This document shows, in pieces, positions 1-10,605 of a stretch of 64,000 nucleotides of DNA (positions are counted from its first letter, which is position 1; the number at the start of each line of letters is the position of its first letter). The translations under genes were made by a program, and so were the position numbers. Origin of the DNA: Psococerastis gibbosa (taxonomy: Eukaryota > Arthropoda > Insecta > Psocodea > Psocidae). The stretch covers positions 2,418,001 through 2,482,000 of the forward strand of contig OZ020492.1 of assembly GCA_963971405.1 (NCBI GenBank), given 5' to 3'. The notes below the pieces were generated by a model that did not search any database, was not told where the DNA came from, and worked only from the letters and a program-made list of their open reading frames with translations.

Positions 1-118
1 GGTAAGCTTGTCCATTATCGCTTGTAGCTGGTGTAGGTTGACATCGAGAACGTATATCAGTTTGCAAATGGGCAAAAATTCATACGGAAAAAATACAAAT
101 AATGTCCGAAACCCATGG
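1..118 (-). repeat. Interspersed repeat 'R' (unclassified), copy 1
   Basis: The reverse complement of this segment resembles the segments at about 12,885-13,060 and 17,195-17,335, sharing the phrases GTTGACATCGAGAACGTAT and GGACAGGCTAAGACAAGCTT (allowing mismatches). Part of it also recurs near 44,320-44,440. No coding signature or terminal structure is seen. The copy may continue beyond the window edge. Confidence 0.5.
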
Positions 119-784
119 AGTCGTTGGCTAGGGAACTATGGGCCACTATAAGTAGGCCTGGGTCCATAAAAAAAATCCTTAAAAAATAATAACTATTAAC
201 TAGCCGAGTACGAGTCTCTGCAGACCTAGCCCCTATTAAATTTATTTCTATTTATTTTATTTTATTTATTAAATCGTCATAGTAGGACTAATGCTACATT
301 TGAGATGTGTGACAAACTGTGCTACATGTTTTAATATAATGTGGCCCACGTACTATGATAACATCTGGTTCATTTTAAAAAGGGTAAAAATCCACTTGAA
401 AAAATTGATACCCCCTCCCCAGTTCCCGCCACCCCTCTTCAGCCTACCGCTTATGGACTTCAACAATGTATCCATCGATATATTATCTATTGCAAACCAG
501 TTCTTTGCGCATGTTCCATACTTAACAACTCACCCCTTACCATATGGTTTATTGTTATACACTTCACCCTGTGTTATTGATTCGCGCGGTTCATTTATTT
601 TAAATGGAATTAAAAAAGGCTTTCCGGCCGAGTTAACTTGATTGTTGAGAACTGATTGTTGCGTTGACTACACTGTCGCATATGAGGTTTTTTTTAATTT
701 TTTAGTGTGGATGATGTCGGTCATCGGTTTGTACAAGGACGAATCCAGCCCATTTGGGGGGGGGGCATGATTTTCTAATGGAAT
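119..784. other. No gene recognised; AT-rich spacer
   Basis: AT-rich DNA. An ORF of 116 codons at 291-641 (+) has low-complexity composition and no recognisable domain. At about 741-767 the phrase GGACGAATCCAGCCCATTT followed by a run of G matches the termini of a G-rich repeat found elsewhere (22.5 kb, 57.1-57.5 kb). Confidence 0.4.
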
Positions 785-1190
785 GAATGAATAAATGATA
801 CATTAGGCCATTAAGTCCGCTTACAGCACAATACAATATTACAGTAGAGATACAGTAAGTGTTCGGCACTGTCAAAACTACAAATAAATAATAAATAAAA
901 ACCTATAATCACAAATGCAATACGCAACCTAAAAAGTTTACCTAATCTGGGTTAATTACTCCATGAACTCACTCACGAAATAAGGACAACCCCCCTGGAG
1001 CAATGCCTTCACCCCTTTTCTGAAGTTGGGTTCAGTAATATTGACGTCTTTAAGGGAACTTGGTAACTTATTAAAAAGTCTTAGTTCCATTTGCTGGAGT
1101 CCAGAGTAATGGTTTTAACTAGTCTTACTCATAGTGGATGTTGTCCCTACCTCGTGTGTAGTTGTCACGTAAGTAATGATTAAGGGCGGT
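785..1190 (-). pseudogene. Non-LTR retrotransposon 3' end (CR1/L2-like RT C-terminus), decayed
   Basis: On the minus strand about 1,110-964 reads as a typical C-terminal tail of CR1/L2-type reverse transcriptases: MELRLFNKLPSSLKDVNIT, then a FRKGVKALL-type stretch, then a stop. The 'F/Y-N-x-L-P' motif followed by a 'FK..(L)..LL' helix is characteristic of this family. Upstream reading (towards 1,190) is frame-broken. The part towards 785 is the likely 3' UTR with AAATAAATAATAA. Family assignment rests on the motif only. Confidence 0.5.
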
Positions 1191-1200
1191 GGGACTTAGA

Positions 1201-1755
1201 GTCTTATATAAGAGAGATGAGACATTCAAACCCGTCAATTTTTTTAATTGCTGGGGCCAGCAGTCTTTTCAATGACTGGTCTTATAAGAGACGTGGCAGC
1301 AGGAGGCCCCTTAAATTCAAATATATATTTAGGCGGAAACTGAGTGTCTCATCTCTCTTATATAGAACTTCTCACTTTCTTAGCTACTGCTTAGCGTGGC
1401 TCGCACCACGTAGGGTTCTATATAGGAGAAATGGGACATTCGCTTCCCGCCAAAAGAATATTTTTTAATTTCTGGGGCCACTTGCCATTTTTCCTGTTAC
1501 CAGCCATTGAAAAAACGTACCAGGTGGCCCCAGCATTAAAAAAAAATATTTTTGGCGCACTTCAGTGGCAAGGTGGTAGCGTGCTTGTACTTGTGCGAGT
1601 CTCGACACAAGTACCTATTAGATGACTTATAGTGAGACGATTGAAGAGGTTATTCGGACACATTCAATAAATTGTTTGTATGCGAATTAACCTTTTAAAA
1701 AAAATAAAAAGATAAAAATAAAATAAAATGTCCCATCTCATCTATAGAGAATTGC
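1201..1755. mobile_element. Nested inverted-repeat (MITE-like) elements with inner hairpin
   Basis: TATAGGAGAAATGGGACATT (about 1,420-1,440) is matched in inverted form by AATGTCCCATCTCATCTATA near 1,727-1,746, giving TIRs of an element of about 330 bp. Within it, GCCAAAAGAATATTTTTTAA (from 1,450) pairs with the TTAAAAAAAAATATTTTTGGC arm ending at about 1,556, a roughly 105-bp hairpin containing GGGGCCAC/GGTGGCCCC. A sister arm pair, TATATAAGAGAGATGAGACA (about 1,205) and TGTCTCATCTCTCTTATATA (about 1,344), lies just upstream. No transposase is present. A SINE2 copy lies inside. Confidence 0.55.
1573..1698 (+). mobile_element. SINE2 copy, internally deleted
   Basis: Starts GGTGGTAGCGTGCTTGTACT, then the CTTGTGCGAGTCTC block, and ends with the 3' module GAAGAGGTTATTCGGACACA...GCGAATTAACC and an A-rich tail. 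Compared with the copies at 35.2, 10.3, 11.4 and 45.9 kb, the central part (GATCGGAGACGTGTCGTAAC) is deleted. The GGTGGTAGCGTGC phrase resembles a tRNA A box; the B box is degenerate. Confidence 0.6.
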
Positions 1756-2820
1756 AGGTAAAGCGACGGAAGATGGAGGTGGCCATGTTTTTCCTCTTCC
1801 AGTGCTTGGCGGCTTCCTTCCAGAAGTGACCCTTTAGGAGAGCATCTGCGGCCCAATTTGAAAATGCTGAGTTTTGGGGGAGACGGAGCATGACGGAGAA
1901 GTATTTTTAAATGGTTTTGAGCTCACGTGGGGAACAGATGCCCCGGTGAAGGTGTTGAAGGCCTATAGAACGGTGTCAATTATATAAAAAGTTCTTTGTC
2001 ACCCCCTGTCATATATCTTGTGCGACTTACTAACTTGACGTGTCTCACTGTTTTACACATGTTTTTAATTTCAGCTATTAACACCCCCAACATTTTTTAT
2101 TTTACTTTTAACTCAGACTTTATAATCAAGACCGGCTTCATGGTGACAGATGTCAAACAGTATGATAGTTAAAATGTGTTTATTTTTTTTACGTAAAAGG
2201 TTTAATTCGTAAGACTTTTGCCCCCTAAGCCACCGGCACGGTGGTAAAATGATGTGAAAATTACTGATGCCAGCTAGAAGGTTTAAATCTGTTTAAAAAT
2301 TACCTCAGATATTGGACACCCCTGAGTTACACCAAAATCTGTCAGTTTTTATTCTTTGTTTAATTTACTATGCAAGTTTTCCAAGTCATAGAGGGCCAAT
2401 TCATATACCATCAGGTATTTTTAATTTTTAGTTTTGTAATGCTTCCTACCAGCCTACTAGGACGATTTTTTAAATCCTAAACTGGGATTAAAAATGTGAA
2501 AAAGTTTATTTTATAATGAAAAATGCAATTCAAAATTGTATGTATTTTTAACCCCCCAAGAATAAGCTAATACCAAACGACATAATAGGCCCCCTCGAAT
2601 TTATAATTCAGTAAAATTTTGTCCCCTATTCGGAAAAATTAATGCGCAAAACTAAAAAAAATCTTTTAGTAATAGCACCATTGTATAAAAATAGTCCCTT
2701 AAAAATTCGATAGACTAATTCCTAATGACTTGCGGAGTTAATTAAATTTAAAGTAATATCTGACGGATTTCCCTTCTCGGGGTTGTATCTAATCACAACA
2801 TAGAAAATACATCAGTCCGC
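1756..2820. other. No gene recognised
   Basis: AT-rich, non-coding in appearance. No long ORF, no splice-framed coding stretch and no repeat shared with the rest of the window was recognised. Confidence 0.4.
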
Positions 2821-2824
2821 TTCT

Positions 2825-3110
2825 TCTGGTTCTTCTTCTCCTTCTGGCTTTACAGCCCTTGATGGGCTTGACAACACTCCTACTGTCATCTCTGTGTTGT
2901 CCGACGCTCCAGACCATCTGCGAACTTCCAAGTCGTGTAGGTCTGTTTCTAATTCATCTTATAGCGGCTTCGTAAACGCCCTGTAGTCTTCTTCGCGTCA
3001 TGCTTGTTTTGTACATTTTGTCCGGTATGCAATCTTCTGGTATTCTTACGATGTGTCCCAGCCATCTTAGATGCTGATCTTGTATAAAATACAGTAGTAG
3101 TCAGGCATAA
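2825..3110 (-). pseudogene. RTE-like non-LTR retrotransposon 3' relic
   Basis: The minus strand reads LRWLGHIVRIPEDCIPDKMY followed by a basic RRRLQG stretch. This is the 'RWLGHV.RM.....' C-terminal signature of RTE/BovB-type reverse transcriptases. The element ends in a GAA-rich simple tail (TTCTTCTTCTCC on the plus strand). A related relic is at 47.9 kb. Several frame breaks make it non-functional. Confidence 0.55.
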
Positions 3111-3985
3111 ACCCTAAACACATCCTTAGCTCTATAGACAAAAAATTAATTAAAAAATAAATGTCTCCTGCACTATAGTAAATTTGTTAAGATCGATATT
3201 TTACGTAACAGGTGGTTTAGTTCAAAATAATAATTAAATTAAATTTTGCCGGCAACTAAGCTATTTCGCTTACAAATGACACTGTCATATTTTATGTATC
3301 ACCCCGCTCAACGGTGAAATCTGACAAAGCACAACACATCAGTCTATTGTAAAACAGATTATTATTTAATGCGTTTTTACATTAAAAAAGAAATAAATTT
3401 AAAATGGAAGAGAATAAGGGAAACATCTCGGTCGTGAAGACATATTACGAAAATGATTTTGTTGCTGAAATTTAAACGTTTTCTTATGACTTCGTAAGCT
3501 TTTACAGCTCTGCTTAATCAACAGATTTATTGCTATTCCAGTTTCGTGTTGTTTTATGACTGTCACTATATTTCCTCTTCATTTTCTGCTGTATCCTTGT
3601 GGTTAACAATCTGACTCACATTTTGAAAGACAGAGGTTCGTGGCCGAAGCGTTATCAATAATGTCAAAAAGACTTGTTGAAGTCACTGAAATGAAGTAAG
3701 GTTTGATGGGTTGTCTTACTTCCATAAAAAGCCATTAAAAAAATACTTATAATACTCATCCTCATTTCCCACTAATTACAATGATCTGAGGGATCTCCTA
3801 AAAATGATAAGAGAAGAGAAGAGACAGGAGGAGGAGGAGGGGGGGGGGGCTTATTAGTGTAAAAATCAAATATCTCAAGAAATATCAGTGAGTTATCCAA
3901 AATATCTGGACAAACAGAAGAAATGCTTCTGATCATTTTGATACCTGGTACCTCTTTCTAACATTACTTCTTACTTCAGCCAACA
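3111..3985. other. No gene recognised
   Basis: AT-rich spacer. About 3,810-3,850 is a purine-rich GAGAAGAG...GGAGGAGG...poly(G) run. No coding or RNA feature seen. Confidence 0.35.
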
Positions 3986-3987
3986 CC

Positions 3988-4234
3988 CGTCTTTGGCTGC
4001 TCAACTATTCGACGCCGTACACCCGTGCCTCGAAGTGTTCGTCCTTGTCGTTGATTTCTTGTAGGGCAGGTGGTCTGCAGTGCCTTCTTCCAGCGAGCAC
4101 AGAGGGCACATTGGGCTGCCGACCACCCCCGATTTTGTGCAGATGATGTTGCAGAACATCGTGCCCTGTGGCCATCCAGAAGGTGGCACCGCCACTTCCC
4201 GGGCCAGATTGTTTCTAACATAGTGTGGCCACAA
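3988..4234 (-). pseudogene. Non-LTR retrotransposon C-terminal (RNase H-side) relic, frameshifted
   Basis: In one minus-strand frame the phrase TGHDVLQHHLHKIG appears, and in another SPMCPLCSLEEGTADHL. Put side by side they match the 'TGH..(L)..HL.(K/R)IG...(S)P.C..C...E(T)A(D/E)H' tail common to R1/I/LOA-type non-LTR retrotransposons. A single frame break separates the two halves. A better copy of the same kind of sequence is at 35.9-36.1 kb. Confidence 0.5.
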
Positions 4235-5904
4235 TTATTGAATGTGATTTGTCCAAAACCGATTGGTGTGGTGGTCCCGAAGAAAGAGTTGAAAAACTGT
4301 GGCCATTAGGTGTTCGTGAAGAACTCTTGTCATATGCCACTTGTAGAGAGGACTTCTGCTAATTTAATGTATATTGTTTGGCAGCTCTACGATCCTTATT
4401 TCCTGTGAAAATCGACTTTTTCTAATAAAAAAACGCGTAGTGGGGTTACTCCAATTGCTCTTAATGAGATAACTAGCGTACATTCTCCTTTAAATAACTG
4501 TCGCGGTGATGACACTTAATGCTCCTTAATAGTCATTTAATGTTACTGACATGTCCCATTGTGGGGGGCTATTACTTACCCGAAGAAAGGTTGAAGAACA
4601 CAACCATTCCTGTTTACTTCGATAAAAGAAAATTCGTGGGCTGTAAATCAAAGCTGGGGGCATTCCGCCCTGTCCCTAGGGGCAGATTACGCGCCCTCCC
4701 CCGTGTTATTACTCCAAATATATTTTCTTTTAGTAGTCCACCAATAAAAGTCCCATAGAGGAGGGGGAGGGGGGCTTTTTCAATGGCATCCAATTACTAA
4801 ATGAAATATTGCACTTATGTTTTTGGTGAACCTTGCCGATGTTTTGGGGGAGGAATTGCAACATATTTCTCTTTTTATCTATGATTTCATGTACGACGTC
4901 TATTACTTAGTACATAAAGTTTACTTTACATTTGAAGGCTTCCTAACTGAGGCATTAAAAAAGGGTAAGCTTACGCGTCTTGTTTCTGTTTCATTTTATT
5001 ATTTGCGGGCTTACTGTCTTGGATATTTTTTAAAAAGAAGTTATGCTTTTCCGCCAGGAGGGAGAAATCAATTAATAAAGTATTTTTATTTTATTTATTT
5101 TATTTATTCATTATTACCGTCACAAAAATACAAGTTATAGCAATTTCAATCATTTACCGCAAGGCATTGCCCCGCGTGTGGTCTGCCGTTGGTTGGTTTG
5201 TTACCTATCTAACTTACCTGACAGTTAATTACTAAAAATTATATAAAGTTAAAAACAGTTCATTCAATGTGAAATTGTGGTGTGAGAAGACGCAGAGATA
5301 CTACAGCCCAATAAGGGCCTGAGGGCTGGTAGAGCATCCTCTTCCTTGACTGCCTTTTCAATCGGGATGTTCTGGCAAGCAACATGCTCTCTTCCGAGTT
5401 TTCCCCTGCCGGGGAAGGTAATGTACCCATTAGGGTGAAGGGTGAACCCATGCTATTGGGTAGCAGTTTTTGAGCTCGTAGTAGATGTTATATATAGTTA
5501 AAGAAACATAGCCTATGTAAAAATTACACTAACTCCCTATTTGTACAATAATATAATGACGAAACAATTATCAACTAATGGAATACGCCGGAATACGTAG
5601 ATAAAATTCCTTATTATTATAAAAACACTATCAGTCGCCTTCCACCTATTTTACATTGCGTGACACGAAAAGAAAAATAAATATTAAATAACCAGGTTAG
5701 GTATAATAAATACAAATATTTTGATTTATATCAAGAAATAATACGTAGGCATAGAACTAAAACACGGGTACAAAATTGCAGCTTCATTCTGTGAACTTTG
5801 TCTGTGAACTTTTTCTGTGAACTTTTCAGTGAACTGCGCGCGCATCCTCAAAATTTACTCTCGATCGTAAAGAACTTCAAAAAAATCCATCTTTCAAGAG
5901 AATT
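4235..5904. other. No gene recognised
   Basis: AT-rich. A 107-codon ORF at 4,817-5,140 (+) is aromatic-rich, with no splice context and no domain I recognise. A short repeat around TACCCATTAGGGT (about 5,425) recurs at 25.7 and 35.8 kb. Three tandem CTGTGAACTTT units lie near 5,790-5,825. Confidence 0.35.
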
Positions 5905-6765
5905 CATAGAACCGGTCCGAGTTTACTCGAACATGCTTTCCAATTTATCAAAATTAGTAGATATAGAAAATGAGTAATTTCATGGTAAATAATTTTCCTA
6001 TCGTTAAATTTCCGATATCTCAGGTGGGGGGGGGGGGGAGACCTGACGTCACTGGTGGTGAGGTAAATTCTAGATAGGTCAGACCAACACATTACCACAC
6101 AGCAATACTGGCAGGGCACGCAATGCATTTGAGCGTGAATTTTCAACATTTTTTCAAAAAAACATTTTTTTTTTACAAAACCAAATACTTTTTTGGGAAA
6201 GCAACCTATCCGGTTTCGTTACTCAATTTAACACCTAAAACATACCTGAAGGTAGAAATCATCGATAGAAAGGTGTCGCAGGAAAATTATTTTTTAGTCA
6301 TTTTTCATTAAAATTTAGTCATTTTTATTTTTTTACCCCCAGAAGCAAACTATCAAGGGGCAAGCGACCCCCCGCATTTTATCAACATTAGCAACATCTA
6401 CAATATATGTGAATTTAAAAGAAATCGTTGGAGCCGTTTTTGGGAAATAATTTTTTTAGACGTTTTTTTGAAGTTTTTTGAAAATAAAAACTCCCCGAAT
6501 TGAGTTAGCCCCAAATAAAAAAAAAAATGGTCCCGAGGTATGATTTTTGTGAACCTACATGCCGAATTTCATCAAAATCGACCGAGTAGTTTGCCCGGAA
6601 ATCGACGCACAGACAGACAGAGCGACAGACAGACATTTCGTAAAAACCACTTTTTTGGGTTCCTGGGACCTCAAAACGTGTAAATCCGTTGAAATCTCAG
6701 AGTCGAAAATTTTGACCATCACAAAGCTTTCCTTATACTACGTATAAATAGGAAAGCAAAAATTG
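5905..6765 (+). mobile_element. GCTTTCC foldback element, near full-length
   Basis: About 860 bp and non-coding. Starts near GGTCCGAGTTTACTCGAACA and ends with a hairpin at 6,726-6,757 in which GCTTTCCTTATACTACG folds on CGTATAAATAGGAAAGC. Inside are a poly(G) tract (about 6,025), poly-pyrimidine blocks and a CAGACAGACAGA microsatellite (about 6,608-6,634). The same order of blocks, inverted, occurs at 34,232-35,092. Partial copies are at 11.6, 12.3, 30.5, 31.7, 37.8, 45.4 and 63.3 kb. Class is unknown: non-autonomous, with GCTTTCC-type ends. Confidence 0.6.
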
Positions 6766-7179
6766 TTGATGAGTGCAGTCGAGGAACATATTTTGCAGTG
6801 CGCTGCCGCACATCGCAGCGCCCGGACCCGACTACTGTCATAAGGAAAACCCTAGGCCAAGTTCCCAGGACTGTAGTGCCTGTAATTTAGCCGTCAGATA
6901 AGGTTCATTAGGATTGCAACAAATCAAATTGCATCCGCAGAGCGTTGTCATGGTGACGTGACAGACGGACAGCTAGTTTGACAACGGCATGGCCACGGAG
7001 TGAGTAAACACTACAGTCAACGTTGAGACCCGTGGCTAATGCGCCAGACCCGGGTCAATACGACCATCTCCCGTCCAAACCGTGCTTAGCAAATATTATT
7101 AATTAATAAAGAATCTCTATTTCTTCTTCTACTCCTACTCCTCCCCCACCGCGTCATTCTCCTTCCCTTCTTTTACTTC
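6766..7179. other. No gene recognised
   Basis: A moderately GC-rich spacer (about 6,790-7,070) with no ORF or repeat that I recognise. Confidence 0.3.
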
Positions 7180-7600
7180 TTCTTGCCCTACTTCTTCGGC
7201 CTCTTCTTTTTCTCCTCCTCCACCGCGTCCTTTCCCTCCTCTCCCTTCGTATTGTCTTCCTCCCCCTTCTCCCCCTTCTTATTGTCCTCCTCCCCCTTCG
7301 TATTGTCTTCCTCCCCCTTCTCCCCCTTCGTATTGTCCTCCTCCCCCTTCTCCCCCTTCGTATTGTCCTCCTCCCGCTTCGTATTGTCTTCCTCCCCCTT
7401 CTCCCCCTTCGTATTGTCCTCCTCCTCCTTCGTATTGTCTTCCTCCACCTTCGTATTGTCCTCCTCCTCCTTCGTATTGTCCTCCTCCCCCTTCGTATTG
7501 TCCTCCTCCTCCTCCTTCGTATTGTCCTCCTCCCCCTTCGTATTGTCCTCCTCCCCCTTTGTATTGTCCTCCTCCTTCTTCGTTCTTTCCATCTTCTTCT
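7180..7600. repeat. 21-bp minisatellite (GEEDNTK heptapeptide on minus strand)
   Basis: The pyrimidine-rich unit CTCCTCCCCCTTCGTATTGT (21 bp with one more base) repeats about 15-17 times with CCC/TCC substitutions and in-phase 12-bp insertions. On the minus strand it is open for 144 codons and would encode (G/K-E-E-D-N-T-K)n; on the plus strand it is open for 217 codons. Because every indel is a multiple of three, both readings stay open. No splice sites or flanking coding sequence support a real protein, so I call it a minisatellite. Confidence 0.75.
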
Positions 7601-7679
7601 TCCACTCCTTCCCCATTTCCATAACCTCCTCCTTCTTCTGCTTCTCCTTTTTCGGCGCTACAGCTCAGGGTAAGCTTTC

Positions 7680-7860
7680 AACACTCAAGCAACCTCTCTC
7701 CAGTCAACCCAGCTCTTGGTGTTCCTGTGCTAAGCCGCCTCAGAAACCTCTCGCAGGTGCTTTCCACCTCGTCTTTCCATCGGTTCTGTCTGTTTTCAAT
7801 TCTCGCCCTGTATTCGGAGTTGAGGAGCCTGGCTAGGGAAAGTGAGAGGCGAAGCGCCGG
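7680..7860 (-). pseudogene. Possible retroelement-derived coding relic
   Basis: The minus strand reads EYRARIENRQNRWKDEVEST then CERFLRRLSTGTPRAGLTG, a basic, helix-like stretch abutting SINE1. It resembles retroelement ORF debris, but I cannot name the family. It may be chance coding potential. Confidence 0.25.
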
Positions 7861-7870
7861 GGTACCTTGA

Positions 7871-8095
7871 TAGTCAGGACATGTAGAGTAGTGGTACGGA
7901 CTCCAACTTTCACCCGAAAGGTTGTTGGTTCGAGTCCTACACTTGCTACATTTTCTGGCCATGCTTCGTAGGACATGTAAAGCAGGCGGTCCCGGGCCTT
8001 CCTAGTTGAGTGTAAGAGAGGGCTTTATAGCCCTAAATCCGCTAGGTTGGCTTAATAATAGAACAAAAAGTCCTTATTTATTTATTATTTATATT
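7871..8095 (+). mobile_element. SINE1, tRNA-derived, full length
   Basis: The 5' tRNA-like head has an A-box-like GTAGAGTAGTGGTACGG and a perfect-looking B box GGTTCGAGTCC at 7,927-7,937. The body runs through GGCCATGCTTCG, GGTCCCGGGCCTTCC and the foldback GGGCTTTATAGCCC, then TTGGCTTA(A/G)TAATAGAAC, and ends in an (ATTT)n tail. At least ten other full or partial copies occur in the window on both strands. Pol III internal promoters of this type define tRNA-derived SINEs. Confidence 0.85.
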
Positions 8096-8473
8096 TATAA
8101 ATTCACTGTTATATTTTAATTCACTGAATCCGTCTGTCCGTCTGTCCTTGATGGCTGTAGTATAAGCTTCGAGTATGAATAACTCTCACCATCGCAGCTA
8201 AAGTGGACTCTGAAGAAAGCCTGAATATTTTTCCCTACTCCTACGTACTTTCCGTAGCTTTACCTTCGATTGTGGGAGCTACCCTTTAAGAATAAGTGGT
8301 AGTTCACCATTTTCTCGACTTGCCGTTGACAATAATATTTTGCAACTATATGTGTGTTATGCCATTATCAAAATAAATAAGCTAAATATATACAAAAGTA
8401 TACTTATTTTCTTGCTGGAAACTTCTTCATGAATAATTAGTTCAGCATATGAAAATGCCATACCTTAAATTCT

Positions 8474-8815
8474 TACTTTAAACCAGAGAATATGAATCTT
8501 CTTCTTCTTCTTCTGGCTGTTCTTTCAATTGTAAATTGGTATAACTAATTTTTTTAGCCACCATTCTCTTCCTTTGTAAAACGTCCTCCGCTGTATAATT
8601 AATAAATAAATTGTGACTTTAATGTATTACACCACGGCCACCTAGATACTTTAAACCAGAGAATATGAATCTTCTTCTTCTTCTCGCTGTTCTTTCAATA
8701 GTAAATTGGTATAAATAATTTTTTTAGACGCCATTCTCTTCCTTTGTAAAACGTCCTCCGCTGTATATTAATTAATAAATTGTGACTTTCATGTATTAGA
8801 CCACGGCCACCTCGA
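8474..8815. repeat. Tandem duplication, two units of about 173 bp
   Basis: Unit 1 starts at 8,474 and unit 2 at 8,647, each beginning TACTTTAAACCAGAGAATAT and containing (CTT)n, a GTAAATTGGTATAA block, AAAACGTCCTCCGCTGTATA and CACGGCCACCT. The units differ by scattered substitutions and one CTT repeat, so the duplication is not very recent. Function unknown. Confidence 0.8.
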
Positions 8816-9129
8816 TGCAGATTGCAGGTCCGTCGATAAGTTTTCTAATTCAATTACTGAGCCTTGGCCTATTGTACCTGGACCTCGCGCTCTTTTACCC
8901 TTGAAATCGCCTGGCCTAACTCAAGTTATTGTTATTTGTTATTGTTCAGTAATAAAAACATGAAGACTTTCACGTGAATGACTGCAGGCCTGGTGGGTAA
9001 CAAGGTGTCCGCCCTCCTCCCGACTCTTTGAAATATGGAGGTTTCCGGTAGGGCTAACTTATGGTTCATCCATGTTTTTTTACGTAAAAATCATAACTTC
9101 CGCTTCTTTATGGGCCGTTGCTTTCTCCT

Positions 9130-9570
9130 TGAGTTACAATCTATGGATTGGTTTGCAGCGAATGTTGCAGTCTTCTTCTCCACTCATGTCTGTTTTGTGC
9201 GGTCCTTTCCAGTCCTTTATAGGTGTCGCACCCTTCATGACATCCTCTAGGTACTCCTTCCTCTGTCGTCCTCTTGAGTTGGTGCCTTCAACCATACCCT
9301 CAATGATGTTCTTGAGGAGCCCTTCGTGTCCCATCCATTTCTTGTTCAAATTGTGGCCATAATCGCTCTTTTTTCGTTTATTCTATTAAGCACTTCTTCG
9401 TTGATTATGTGGTCTCCCCATGAAATTTTCCAAATTCTTCTATAGCACCTCAACTCAAAGGCTTCCATTTTGTTTTGTCATGCTCGTAAATGCACCATGT
9501 TTCACTTCCGTACAAGAGCACACTCCACACCAGAGTTTTGAGAAGTCTTTTCCTTATATCCAAGTCGATT
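9130..9570 (-). pseudogene. RTE/BovB-like reverse transcriptase C-terminal fragment
   Basis: Minus-strand reading gives DIRKRLLKTLVWSVLLYGSE followed by a TW, then after frame breaks GLLKNIIEGMVEGTNSRGRQ and RKEYLEDV. These are the 'K..LK..VWS..LYG.E.W' and 'L...IIEG...G.R.RGRQR' motifs of RTE-clade elements. The 3' end lies near 9,130. It is interrupted by stops and truncated upstream (towards 9,570), so it is inactive. Confidence 0.7.
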
Positions 9571-9646
9571 TGACTTTATGTTAAAGGCCATTAAACTAAT
9601 ATACATAATTAACAATATATTTATATTAATGCAATATTGCAATATT

Positions 9647-9873
9647 GTCAGGACATGTAGAGTGGTGGTACGGACTCTGACTTTCATCCGAAAGGTTGTT
9701 GGTTCGAGTCCTACACTTCCTACATTTTCTGGCCATGCTTCGGAGGGCATGTAAAGCAGGCGGTCCCGGGCCTTTCTAGATGAGTGTAAGAGAGGGCTTT
9801 ATAGCCCTAACTCCGCTAGTTTGGCTTAGTAATAGAACAATAAAAGTCAATATTTATTTATTTATTTATTATT
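9647..9873 (+). mobile_element. SINE1, full length
   Basis: GTCAGGACATGTAGAGTGGT head, B box GGTTCGAGTCC, GGGCTTTATAGCCC foldback, and (ATTT)n tail. Nearly identical to the copy at 7.9 kb. Confidence 0.85.
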
Positions 9874-10280
9874 TAATATTATACCTGTTTTTATTTTTTG
9901 TTGCTTTTTACATACACGTATTTATTTTGATTTTGAACTATTTCACTTTTTTACTGCTTGAATTGTTTCATTACAATGATTTTTATTGTATTGTATAGTA
10001 CACCATCGTCGGATCTGGAATCCAAACATTGAATTCCCATGCTGAGTTCTAATTGCTTTCCTATTTAGCTATTTGTATAAATATAGGTAATAAATATGAG
10101 TAGCTCCGACCAGCCGTGGTAAGTAATCTTTGTACGGGTAAATGTTGGTTGCAACAATTTTCCCTATCGTAAATGGAGGGATTGGTTTTTTAGTCATTTT
10201 TCATCCAAATTGAGCCACATTTGAAATGTATTGAAGCCAAAGTGTTTTTAACTGAATTTTTTCAAGATTTTGTGACATTA

Positions 10281-10466
10281 TTTTTTATTAATAAAAAGGT
10301 TAATCGCGTACAAACAATTTAATGAATGTATCCGATTAACCTCTTCAATCGCCTCACTAAGTAACCTTACAGGTACTTGTGTCGAGTTACGACGCGTCTC
10401 CGATCCCAAGGTGTGTAGAGTCTCGCACAAGTACAAGCACGCTACCACCTGGCCACCGAAGTCGCT
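10281..10466 (-). mobile_element. SINE2, near full length
   Basis: In minus orientation: GGTGGCCAGGTGGTAGCGTG, CTTGTACTTGTGCGAGACTC, a GGAGACGCGTCGTAACTCGA block, the CTTAGTGAGGCGATTGAAGA module, GTTAATCGGATACATTCATT, and a tail ending AACCTTTTT. Copies at 11.4, 24.2-24.8, 35.2 and 45.9 kb share the layout. A-box-like GTGGTAGCGTGC suggests tRNA ancestry; a clear B box is not seen. Confidence 0.65.
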
Positions 10467-10605
10467 TATACACATTATGCACCATGGCCTTGCTGAAATG
10501 CTCATCTATTTTAGAGGCCAATCAGTGTAACGGTACCATGCTCAGTCCCCGAATAAAATGCATTCGACATTGAATACATCAATGAAAAAAGTTTAAGGTA
10601 CTTAA

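Noticed and set aside
3810..3850. CRISPR or regulatory array suggested by short repeats (several microsatellites in the window)
   Set aside because: Simple-sequence repeats without spacers, in clearly eukaryotic DNA.
4817..5140. 107-codon ORF rich in aromatic residues
   Set aside because: No family resemblance, no splice sites in a sensible frame, and composition expected from AT-rich DNA.
7926..7937. tRNA genes at SINE1, 12.1, 22.1, 26.3 and 38.3 kb
   Set aside because: A and B boxes are present, but no complete cloverleaf, acceptor stem or consistent anticodon loop; copies are repeated with SINE bodies.
7678..7962. ORF MARKCSKCRTRTNNLSGES and relatives (31.4-31.6 kb) that look like a CxxC protein
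   Set aside because: It is a reverse translation of the SINE1 tRNA-like head; the apparent cysteine motif is not evidence for a protein.
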